Shown piece after piece: positions 39,570-45,831 of a DNA stretch of 45,831 nt. The stretch comes from Chloroflexota bacterium (lineage in GTDB: Bacteria; Chloroflexota; Dehalococcoidia; Lucifugimonadales; UBA3495). The position numbers and the translations under genes are program-made. Numbering within the stretch: the stretch's first letter is position 1; the number at the start of each line of letters is the position of its first letter. Location: positions 1-45,831 of the forward strand of contig VXOI01000157.1 in the NCBI GenBank assembly GCA_009840175.1, in the 5' to 3' direction. The notes beneath the pieces are model-generated. The model searched no databases. It saw only the letters and a list, made by a program, of their open reading frames with translations, and had not been told where the DNA came from.

Positions 39570-41039
39570 CTACGGGGCCTCGTCTCTCCTTCGTTCAAGG
39601 GCATCGGTCACCAGTTGATTTGCCAGTTCGGGCTTGGCCTGGCCGCGAGTGAGCTTCATCACCTGTCCCACCAGGAACTTGGCCGCCGATTCCTTGCCGC
39701 TCAAGTAGTCGGCCACGGCGCGGGGGTTGGCGTCCAGCGCCTCGATGACCGACGGCTCCACCGATGAGGTGTCGCTGATCTGGGTGTAGCCCCGCTGCTC
39801 GACGATGCGGCTGGGCGAGTCGCCGGATGCGTAGGCTTCTTCCAGCACCGTCTTGGCCATGGTAGTGCTGATGGCGCCATTGTCCACCAGCCCTATTAAC
39901 TCTACCAGATGCTCAGGCGAGACAGGCGAGTCGGCAATATCGCGGTTTTCCTGATTCAGCAATCCCGACAGGTCGCCGAGCATCCAGTTGCTTGCCTGTT
40001 TGGCGAAGGCTTCGGATGCCGGGCGCAGCGCCACCGCCCGCTCGAAGTAATCCGCCATCGCCTTGGTGGAGGTAAGCAGGCGGGCATCGTATTCGGAAAG
40101 TCCGTAATCTTCCCGGTACCGGGCGCAGCGTTGCGGGGCAAGCTCCGGCAGGAGGGTGCGTATCTCTTCCACCCAGTCGGGAGCGATGTCCAGGGGGGGC
40201 AGGTCGGGTTCCGGGAAGTAGCGGTAGTCGTGGGCCTCTTCCTTGCTCCGTTGCGATACCGTTACGGCCCTCTCTTCCACCCATCCCCGGGTTTCCTGCA
40301 CCACGCGGTCGCCAGCCTCCACCACCCGCCGCTGCCGTTCCGCCTCGAAGTTCAGGGCCTGGAAGACTGAGCGGAGGCTGTTCATGTTCTTGATTTCGGT
40401 ACGGGTGCCGAACTCGTCGCTCCCCTTCGGACGAATGCTGATGTTGGCGTCGCAACGGAAGCTGCCGTCCTGCATATTGCCGGTGGTGACGCCCAAGTAT
40501 TGCAACATTGAATGCAGGTTCATCAGGTAAGCACGGGCTTCTTCCGCGGACCGCATATCCGGTTCGCTGACGACCTCCATCAGGGGCACGCCGGACCGGT
40601 TGACATCCACCAGGCTGTAACCGCCGCCGTCGGCGGGGAAGTGCTGCATCTTGGCAACGTCTTCTTCAAGGTGGACCCGGCGGACTCCGACGGATTTGGG
40701 GCCGCCGTCGCACTCGATATCCAGGTGGCCGTCAACTGCGATGGGCAGGTCGTACTGGGAGATCTGGTAACCCTTCATCAAGTCCGGGTAGGGGTAGTTC
40801 TTGCGGTCGAACTTGGTGAGCTGGGGTATGCAGCAGTTGAGGGCAAGGCCGGTCATTATGGTGTACTCGACTGCCCGCCGGTTGATAACCGGCAGCGCCC
40901 CCGGCAACCCCAGGCACACCGGGCAGACGCGGCTGTTGACCGGGGCGCTCTGGTAGTCGGCGCGGCAGGAGCAGAACATCTTGCTCTGCGTCTGCAACTG
41001 CACATGGACTTCCAGTCCGATTACGGTTTCGTATTCCAT
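39570..41039 (-). CDS. gatB: Aspartyl/glutamyl-tRNA amidotransferase subunit B
   Basis: The product is 489 residues from ATG 41039 ([15 protein letters not shown]); an ATG two codons upstream is equally usable. It has the GatB Zn site (MFCSCRADY and [13 protein letters not shown]) and the kinase-like core with [38 protein letters not shown] and [10 protein letters not shown]. The C-terminal tRNA-binding helical YqeY-like tail is also present. It converts misacylated Glu-tRNA-Gln or Asp-tRNA-Asn together with GatA and GatC. Those two are not in this window; the amidase at 2188 is not a convincing GatA. Confidence 0.95.
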   Translation of the reverse strand: MEYETVIGLEVHVQLQTQSKMFCSCRADYQSAPVNSRVCPVCLGLPGALPVINRRAVEYTIMTGLALNCCIPQLTKFDRKNYPYPDLMKGYQISQYDLPIAVDGHLDIECDGGPKSVGVRRVHLEEDVAKMQHFPADGGGYSLVDVNRSGVPLMEVVSEPDMRSAEEARAYLMNLHSMLQYLGVTTGNMQDGSFRCDANISIRPKGSDEFGTRTEIKNMNSLRSVFQALNFEAERQRRVVEAGDRVVQETRGWVEERAVTVSQRSKEEAHDYRYFPEPDLPPLDIAPDWVEEIRTLLPELAPQRCARYREDYGLSEYDARLLTSTKAMADYFERAVALRPASEAFAKQASNWMLGDLSGLLNQENRDIADSPVSPEHLVELIGLVDNGAISTTMAKTVLEEAYASGDSPSRIVEQRGYTQISDTSSVEPSVIEALDANPRAVADYLSGKESAAKFLVGQVMKLTRGQAKPELANQLVTDALERRRDEAP

Positions 41040-41070
41040 TCCCATTCCGTTTCTTGGAATAACAGAGGCG

Positions 41071-41934
41071 TCAGGCCGCCTCAACTACAGCGTTAGACTC
41101 CATGAACTCGATAATCCACTGACGGACGGCGTCGGGGGTTTGCTGCTCCACCGGCACGTCGTGGTAGACCGCGCCCTCCAGGCACTCTTGCAGGTAACGG
41201 GCGGCGCTGGTGGCGTGGGCCGCGTCGGCGCCGGGGATGATTACGGACGGCGTTCGGAGGGCCATCAGCTCCATCGGTTCCGGGCCGGTCGCGGTGTCTC
41301 GGTCGAAGAGAGTCTGCCCCATCAGGGCCACCATAGCCAGGTAGCGGGCTTGGTCCTGGTTGGCGAAGCTACCGGCAAAGGACTCGTCGGCGCAGATGGT
41401 GGAAGCCCACGGGCCAGCCTTGGGTTCAGCCCAGAAACTTCCCCCCTTCCTAGCCAGCTCGACCACGGCGTCCAAGCCGTTCTGCTTGACGAAATCAACG
41501 TGACTCTGGAACCGCTCAAGGCCGTTCTGCCGCCAGCGGACGCCGCCCACCGGCCAGTGCAATATCATCCCCAGGGTCGCCTCCGGGTAGGTGACGGCGA
41601 AGGCGGAGGCTGTGGAACAGCCCATGCAGCCGCCCATGACAAAGGCGCGGGGAATCCCCAGCACGTCCAGCAGTCCCTTGGCCTCGTGAGCGTAGGTGGT
41701 CCACGAGACCCGTTCAACCCTGCCGCCGGACAATCCGGCTTCGCGACGGTCATAGGCGATGCAGGTGTAGCGGCTGGTCAGCGTTTCCAGGGGCTTCATG
41801 CCAGCCCAGATTCCCGAGGTAGTCCATTTTTCGATGGTGGAATCGAAACCGCCGGGAGCCATCATCAGAAGCGGAGCGCCGGAGCCGCGCACTTCGTAAC
41901 GAATGTTTATCCCGTTAATTTCGGAGTAAGGCAT
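41071..41934 (-). CDS. Alpha/beta hydrolase with Cys in the nucleophile elbow
   Basis: This 287-residue alpha/beta hydrolase shows the oxyanion strand [15 protein letters not shown] near 21-35, [13 protein letters not shown] near 59-71 and the nucleophile elbow [15 protein letters not shown] near 99-113. The elbow reads G-G-C103-M-G, so Cys103 stands where Ser is normal, as in dienelactone hydrolase. A cap domain ([18 protein letters not shown] onward) follows, and then the acid/base region [16 protein letters not shown]. It lies between sucD and gatB in a housekeeping run, which gives no hint of substrate. Confidence 0.88.
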   Translation of the reverse strand: MPYSEINGINIRYEVRGSGAPLLMMAPGGFDSTIEKWTTSGIWAGMKPLETLTSRYTCIAYDRREAGLSGGRVERVSWTTYAHEAKGLLDVLGIPRAFVMGGCMGCSTASAFAVTYPEATLGMILHWPVGGVRWRQNGLERFQSHVDFVKQNGLDAVVELARKGGSFWAEPKAGPWASTICADESFAGSFANQDQARYLAMVALMGQTLFDRDTATGPEPMELMALRTPSVIIPGADAAHATSAARYLQECLEGAVYHDVPVEQQTPDAVRQWIIEFMESNAVVEAA

Positions 41935-41998
41935 AAAGGCTCCTTCTGCATCGCACCCGTCTTTATCGCCGGGACGGAAAACCGGGAGGAGAAGCGGG

Positions 41999-42892
41999 CT
42001 AGGCGAGCAGCCCGGCAGACTGCAACATTGCCTGGGTGGTGGAACCTATGTCGGCGGGCGTGGGGATGATGGTAGCGCCAGCCTCGCGGAAGGCGCGGAC
42101 TTTGGCCTCTGCGGTGGCGCTTTCGCCGGTGATGATGGCTCCGGCGTGTCCCATGCGCTTGCCCGGAGGGGCGCTGGCTCCGACCACCAGCGCAGAGAGA
42201 GGCTTGGTGAACTCTTCCTTGACGTAGGCGGCGGCGTCCTGCTCCATGCTGCCGCCAATTTCGCCTATAAGCACAACGGCGTCGGTGTCGTCGTCTTCCT
42301 GGAACAGCCGCAGCACTTCGACGAAGCTGGTGCCGATGATGGGGTCACCGCCGATGCCTACGCAGGTGGACTGTCCAAGACCGAGGCCAGTGAGCTGGCC
42401 CACCGCTTCGTAAGTCAGGGTGCCACTGCGGGAAACGATGCCCACTCTGCCTGGCAGGTGAATCGCGCCGGGCATGATGCCTACCTTGCAGCGGGCGCCG
42501 GGGTTGATGAGGCCGGGGCAGTTGGGGCCGATGAGCCGGACCGGCCTGTCTTCCAGGTAGCGGGCCACGCGCACCATGTCCAGCCCCGGCACGCCCTCGG
42601 TGATGCAGGCAATCAGCGGAATGCCGGCGTCGGCGGACTCCACGATGGCGTCGGCAGCAAAGGGAGGCGGGACGAATATCAGCGCCATGTTGGGAGAGGC
42701 AGCGTCCACGGCCTCTTCGACGGAGTTGAACACCGGAACGGAGTCCTCGAACATGACTCCGCCCCGGCCCGGGGTTACGCCAGCCACCACGTTGGCTCCG
42801 TAGGCGATGCAGTTTCGGGCGTGGAAGCCGCCCTCCCGTCCGGTAATTCCCTGCACCATCACGCGCGTGTTTTCGTCAACCAGAATGCCCAT
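41999..42892 (-). CDS. sucD: Succinyl-CoA synthetase alpha subunit
   Basis: The product is 297 residues. CoA-binding residues lie in [20 protein letters not shown] near 12-31. [12 protein letters not shown] near 121, the [18 protein letters not shown] loop, and the phosphohistidine His249 in [19 protein letters not shown] complete the family pattern. Together with SucC it makes succinate and ATP (or GTP) from succinyl-CoA in the TCA cycle. It follows sucC by 33 bp. Confidence 0.96.
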   Translation of the reverse strand: MGILVDENTRVMVQGITGREGGFHARNCIAYGANVVAGVTPGRGGVMFEDSVPVFNSVEEAVDAASPNMALIFVPPPFAADAIVESADAGIPLIACITEGVPGLDMVRVARYLEDRPVRLIGPNCPGLINPGARCKVGIMPGAIHLPGRVGIVSRSGTLTYEAVGQLTGLGLGQSTCVGIGGDPIIGTSFVEVLRLFQEDDDTDAVVLIGEIGGSMEQDAAAYVKEEFTKPLSALVVGASAPPGKRMGHAGAIITGESATAEAKVRAFREAGATIIPTPADIGSTTQAMLQSAGLLA

Positions 42893-42925
42893 TCAGGGTT
42901 GCTCCAAATCTTTGTTGTGCCGCTT

Positions 42926-44077
42926 CTACCCTGCCCGTCCGATGGCCTCTGCCGCCTCCGACAGCGTTTCGGCGAACACTACGGGCAGTCCCGACTCGGC
43001 CAGGATGCGCTTGCCGTCGTCCACGTTGGTTCCGAGCATCCGCACGACGATGGGGAGTTGCGAGCCGGTGTTCCGGTACGCCTGCACGATGCCCTCGGCG
43101 GCTATGTCGCAGCGCAGGATGCCGCCGAACACATTGACCAGTACGCGGCGGACTTTGGCGTCGGAGAGGATGATGCCGACGGCGCTGGCGACCTTGTCCA
43201 CGCTGGCGCCGCCGCCCACGTCCAGGAAGTTGGCGGGCGCCGCCCCTGCCGCCGATGTGACGTCGAGGGTAGCCATGGCCAGACCCGCACCGTTTACCAG
43301 GCAGCCCACGTCGCCATCCAGGTTGACGTAGGCAATGTCGAGGTCGGCGGCCTGGGCTTCCAGTTCGTCTTCCTGAGTAATGTCTCGCAGTTCCTGCATT
43401 GCGGAACGGCGGAACAGGGCGTCGTCGTCAACGTTGATCTTGGCGTCAAGGGCCACCAGTTGGCCGTCGCCAGTGACTATGAGGGGATTCACTTCCACCA
43501 GCGTGCAGTCGTTTTCCACGAATACCTGGTAGAGGGCGCTGAGGACGCCGGGCGCGGCGGAGGCCGCCGTGGATTCCAGCCCCAACACCCGGGCGATGCG
43601 GCGTGACTGGAAGGGCATCAGCCCCAGCACCGGGTCTATGGGCTCGTTGTGAATGAGTTCGGGACTGGTGGCGGCGACTTCCTCGATGTCCATTCCGCCC
43701 GATGCGCTGACCAGCATCACGGGACGCCGCTCCACGCGGTCCACGGTGAGGGCGAGGTACATTTCCTTGGCGATGTCTGCCAGTTCCTCCACCAGCACCT
43801 GGTTGACGGGGACTCCCTCCGGCCCAGTCTGGTTGGTGACCAGGCTGGTGGAGAGCATATCCTGGGCCGTGGTCTCGGCGTCGTCGGGAGACAGCGCGAC
43901 CTTGACGCCGCCGGCCTTGCCTCGTCCTCCGGCGTGCACCTGGGCCTTGATGACGGCCCGCCCGCCAAAGCCTTCGGTGGCGCTCTTCGCTTCGCTGGCG
44001 GTGCCTGCCACCCTGCCCTGCGGCACAGGTATGCCATAGCGGGCGAATATCTCCTTGGACTGGTACTCGTGCAGCTT
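42926..44077 (-). CDS. sucC: Succinyl-CoA synthetase beta subunit
   Basis: The product is 383 residues from ATG 44077 (MKLHEYQSKEIFARYGIPVP), the usual SucC start. The open frame extends upstream, but the promoter at 44169-44197 lies inside that extension, so the longer form is rejected. The ATP-grasp domain shows VIKAQVHAGGRGKAGGVKV near 44-62. The C-terminal ligase domain shows FLDVGGGASVDKVASAVG and VNVFGGILRCDIAAEGIV. The AGGAAACGGA ribosome site fits. It heads the run sucC, sucD, hydrolase, gatB, secG and SAM hydroxide adenosyltransferase. Confidence 0.96.
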   Translation of the reverse strand, partial: KLHEYQSKEIFARYGIPVPQGRVAGTASEAKSATEGFGGRAVIKAQVHAGGRGKAGGVKVALSPDDAETTAQDMLSTSLVTNQTGPEGVPVNQVLVEELADIAKEMYLALTVDRVERRPVMLVSASGGMDIEEVAATSPELIHNEPIDPVLGLMPFQSRRIARVLGLESTAASAAPGVLSALYQVFVENDCTLVEVNPLIVTGDGQLVALDAKINVDDDALFRRSAMQELRDITQEDELEAQAADLDIAYVNLDGDVGCLVNGAGLAMATLDVTSAAGAAPANFLDVGGGASVDKVASAVGIILSDAKVRRVLVNVFGGILRCDIAAEGIVQAYRNTGSQLPIVVRMLGTNVDDGKRILAESGLPVVFAETLSEAAEAIGRAG

Positions 44078-44168
44078 CATTCCGTTTCCTGGCCCTTTGA
44101 TTCGCGGGTGCACAATGCTGGCGCAAGTCGCCACCGGCATCGCGCCATTGACTTCATAGACCCATAGC

Positions 44169-44197
44169 AATGTAGGCGATTTTGCGCCATCCGTCAA
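44169..44197 (-). promoter_or_regulatory. Promoter of the sucC-sucD run
   Basis: Minus strand: TTGACG (44197-44192), a 17-bp spacer, TACATT (44174-44169), leaving a leader of roughly 85 nt before the sucC ATG. Confidence 0.6.
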
Positions 44198-44212
44198 CGC
44201 GATTCCGCTTGG

Positions 44213-44241
44213 TGGACAATTGCCCCGGCTCAAAGCATAAT
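44213..44241 (+). promoter_or_regulatory. Promoter of the HpcH/HpaI aldolase gene
   Basis: TGGACA (44213-44218), a 17-bp spacer, CATAAT (44236-44241), giving a leader of roughly 60 nt to ATG 44307. It is back to back with the sucC promoter. Confidence 0.55.
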
Positions 44242-44306
44242 CGCCTGAGTCGCAAGCCGAAACACAACTTGGCCGATGACACAGTCCCGTATGGGCAGGA
44301 GGGAAT

Positions 44307-45161
44307 ATGGTTCGCTACAACAAGGTCATCGAACTGCTGGAACAGGGCAAGCCGGTTTTCTGCTCTGGGCTGGTCTGGAACGGCGCCCTGGAGGACCTGG
44401 CATTCGTGTCTGACTCGGACTACGACATGACCATCATCGAGATGGAACACCAGGACTTCAACTTCGACAAGCTGCGTATGTCGCTGCAATTCCTGCTGTC
44501 GCGCAAGAAGATAGCCGATGGCGGTTCGTTGCAGGCCGACCCGGCTCCCTTCGTGCGGGTGCCGCCCAACTTCCGGGAGCAGAACCAGTGGGTGCTGAAG
44601 CAGGCCCTGGACACCGGAGTGTACGGCCTGGTGCTGCCCCACCTGAACACGGTGGAGGACGCGCAGGCGGCGGTGGTGGCGGCCCGCTATCCGCAGGTTC
44701 CCGGCTCGGCTGACTTCGAGCCGGAGGGCGAGCGCGGGTGGTGGTATCGCATCGCGCCGCGCTACTGGGGCCTGACCCCTGCGGAGTATTACGACGCCGC
44801 CGACCTGTGGCCCCTCGACCCCGACGGCAATATGCTGCTGATTGGCATTGTCGAAGAGCCGCATGGGGTGGAGAACCTGAAGGACATTCTGCGGGAGGTC
44901 AAAGGCATTGGCGCCGTATGGGCTGGCCCCGGGGATATGTCGGTGGCCATGGGACACAAGGGCAACGCCGGCCACCCGGACGTGCAGGCCAATCTCCTGC
45001 GGATACTGGAGACCTGCAAGGATGCGGGAGTTCCCTGCGCCACCGGCGCAACCGCCGCCGAGGTGCCGATGCGCCTGGAGCAGGGCTTCAGCATCATCAT
45101 CACGTCGCCGGAGAAGACCACTCACGGACTGGAGGAGGGCCGACGTATTGCCGGACGTTAG
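44307..45161 (+). CDS. HpcH/HpaI aldolase / citrate lyase family protein
   Basis: This 284-residue TIM-barrel class II aldolase shows SGLVWNGALEDLAFV near 20, DYDMTIIEMEHQDFNF near 38 (the general-base His), FVRVPPNF near 82 (Arg), LIGIVEEPHGVENLKDI near 190 (metal Glu) and VWAGPGDMSVAMG near 212 (metal Asp). The order of these residues fits HpaI-type 2-keto-3-deoxy-acid aldolases, which split or form 2-oxo acids with pyruvate or acetaldehyde. A segment near 130-170 (FEPEGERGWWYRIAPRYWGL) is longer than in HpaI and is typical of a less-studied branch. AGGAGGG precedes the ATG. Confidence 0.9.
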   Translation: MVRYNKVIELLEQGKPVFCSGLVWNGALEDLAFVSDSDYDMTIIEMEHQDFNFDKLRMSLQFLLSRKKIADGGSLQADPAPFVRVPPNFREQNQWVLKQALDTGVYGLVLPHLNTVEDAQAAVVAARYPQVPGSADFEPEGERGWWYRIAPRYWGLTPAEYYDAADLWPLDPDGNMLLIGIVEEPHGVENLKDILREVKGIGAVWAGPGDMSVAMGHKGNAGHPDVQANLLRILETCKDAGVPCATGATAAEVPMRLEQGFSIIITSPEKTTHGLEEGRRIAGR

Positions 45162-45189
45162 TTTAGACCGGCGCGCAAACCGAAATGAA

Positions 45190-45217
45190 GCAGGGGCGCA
45201 CGGTTGTGCGCCCCTGC
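45190..45217. terminator. Palindromic terminator between convergent genes
   Basis: GCAGGGGCGCAC (45190-45201), loop GGTT, GTGCGCCCCTGC (45206-45217): a 12-bp perfect stem followed by GAATTTTCG. It is the same sequence family as 22989-23014, and again lies between convergent genes. Confidence 0.75.
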
Positions 45218-45257
45218 GAATTTTCGAATGGATTTTCTCTATTGCGTGATGGCGAAA

Positions 45258-45831
45258 TTATCTGCTATCCGCGGACCCATTCCCTCCGGCGCTCTGGAGG
45301 AATTCGAATAGGTCGGAGTCCGACGTCAGCACCATCGTTGACTGGGTGCTCAGGAATTGACGGTAAGCATCCAGGCTACGTCGGAAGGAGTAGAAGTCCG
45401 GGTCCTGATTGAGGGCGTCGGCCAGGATTGAGATGGCTTCTGCTTCGCCTTCACCACGGAGCCTCGAGGAGTCTCGGTCCGCTGCTGCGATGATGATTTC
45501 CACCTCGCGGTCGGCGGCTGCGCGGCGGCTGCGGGCCTCCTCTTCACCCTCGGCGCGGAGGCGGCGGGCGATTTTTTCGCGCTCGGAGCGCATACGCTCG
45601 AAAATGCGGCCGGTCACGGCGGCAGGAAAGTCGGCCCGTTTGATGCGAATGTCTATCATTTCCACGCCGAATCCGGGATTCTCCTGGGCCAGGTCCTCCT
45701 TGACGGCTGCCAGCACTTCATTGAGTATCTCTGTCCGCGTCTCGGTCGGGTTCACCAGAGAGTTGCCTTCGTCATCGGTGCGGGGGTTGCCTTGTTCGTC
45801 CAAGTCCACATCGCCGCCGATGATTTCCTCG
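45258..45831 (-). CDS. hflC: HflC-type SPFH/band 7 protease regulator, 5' part outside the window
   Basis: The C-terminal roughly 190 residues of HflC are present; the frame continues past 45831. Visible parts are ETRTEILNEVLAAVKEDLAQ, the conserved GVEMIDIRIKRADFPAAV, and the long coiled coil FERMRSEREKIARRLRAEGE through AADREVEIIIAAADRDSSRL. The HflC-specific GEGEAEAISILADALNQDPD, FYSFRRSLDAYRQFL and DSDLFEFLQ end follow. HflC with HflK forms a membrane ring around FtsH and modulates its proteolysis. An hflK gene would be expected just upstream, outside the window. Confidence 0.93.
   Translation of the reverse strand, partial: EEIIGGDVDLDEQGNPRTDDEGNSLVNPTETRTEILNEVLAAVKEDLAQENPGFGVEMIDIRIKRADFPAAVTGRIFERMRSEREKIARRLRAEGEEEARSRRAAADREVEIIIAAADRDSSRLRGEGEAEAISILADALNQDPDFYSFRRSLDAYRQFLSTQSTMVLTSDSDLFEFLQSAGGNGSADSR

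Noticed and set aside
42146-43606. Very long open frames antisense to known genes (also near 4856-6139, 17210-18562 and 36169-37287)
   Set aside because: They lie opposite genes with clear families, have no family resemblance of their own, and are the usual by-product of GC-rich coding sequence.
1-45831. CRISPR array, tRNA or rRNA genes, prophage or IS transposase
   Set aside because: No regularly spaced direct repeats, no cloverleaf or rRNA strings, and no transposase or integrase protein was seen.

Overview
The window is a GC-rich (about 60% by eye) stretch of a bacterial chromosome. It is dense with catabolic enzymes: two Rieske oxygenases, an extradiol dioxygenase, two luciferase-like flavin enzymes, acyl-CoA and CoA-transfer enzymes, an amidase and an amidohydrolase. 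These sit beside ordinary housekeeping genes (sucC, sucD, gatB, secG, hflC). The mix, with paired DUF1501/DUF1800 proteins and several NHL/BNR propellers, resembles Chloroflexota of the Dehalococcoidia/SAR202 type. That placement is inference; there is no rRNA or tRNA gene to anchor it.

Layout. 1-3390 (minus): a truncated luciferase-like gene, a TfoX-like protein, an S-(hydroxymethyl)mycothiol dehydrogenase-like enzyme and an amidase. 3501-9689 (plus): two Rieske oxygenase alpha subunits, a PIG3-type quinone oxidoreductase, a LigB-type extradiol dioxygenase and a BNR propeller, followed by the 3' scrap of a second LigB-type gene. 9938-10954: two AT-richer genes, an isolated HsdR-N nuclease domain and a membrane protein. 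11270-14186 (plus): an HSL-type esterase, a DsbA/FrnE-like protein with an in-frame UGA, and a sarcosine-oxidase-like flavoenzyme. 14327-17029 (minus): a luciferase-like enzyme, a macrodomain protein and a diiron protein. 17294-22930 (plus): a CoA-transferase, DUF1501, a small membrane protein, DUF1800 and an NHL propeller. 23043-33850 (minus): a GlcG/HbpS-like protein, a DUF3179 lipoprotein with an in-frame UGA, isovaleryl-CoA dehydrogenase, an AMP-forming ligase, a damaged B12-binding mutase subunit, a STAS-like plus GHKL regulatory pair, a 2-hydroxyisobutyryl-CoA-mutase-like large subunit, an NHL protein and an amidohydrolase. 33972-45831: an SDR, an MFS transporter, E1 alpha/beta of a 2-oxoacid or acetoin dehydrogenase, a SAM hydroxide adenosyltransferase, secG, gatB, an alpha/beta hydrolase, sucD, sucC, an HpcH/HpaI aldolase and partial hflC.

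The most interesting signal is a pair of probable selenoproteins. In two unrelated genes (12351-12956 and 23571-25214) a single in-frame TGA stands exactly where the first Cys of a CxxC redox motif belongs, giving UxxC. In both, a hairpin whose apical loop starts at nucleotide 21 after the UGA follows, as expected for a bacterial SECIS. UGA ends other genes here normally, so a reassigned code does not explain it. This would give the uncharacterised DUF3179 domain a selenocysteine and hence a probable redox function.

A second story is the mutase locus. The large subunit carries the Ile/Asp pair that marks 2-hydroxyisobutyryl-CoA mutase. Its small subunit has an amber codon and an Asp-to-Val change in the B12-binding motif, and an AT-richer regulatory pair lies between the two subunits. 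The intergenic spaces also hold several families of short dispersed palindromic repeats. One of these has inserted in frame into an NHL gene and also forms the end of the B12 subunit.
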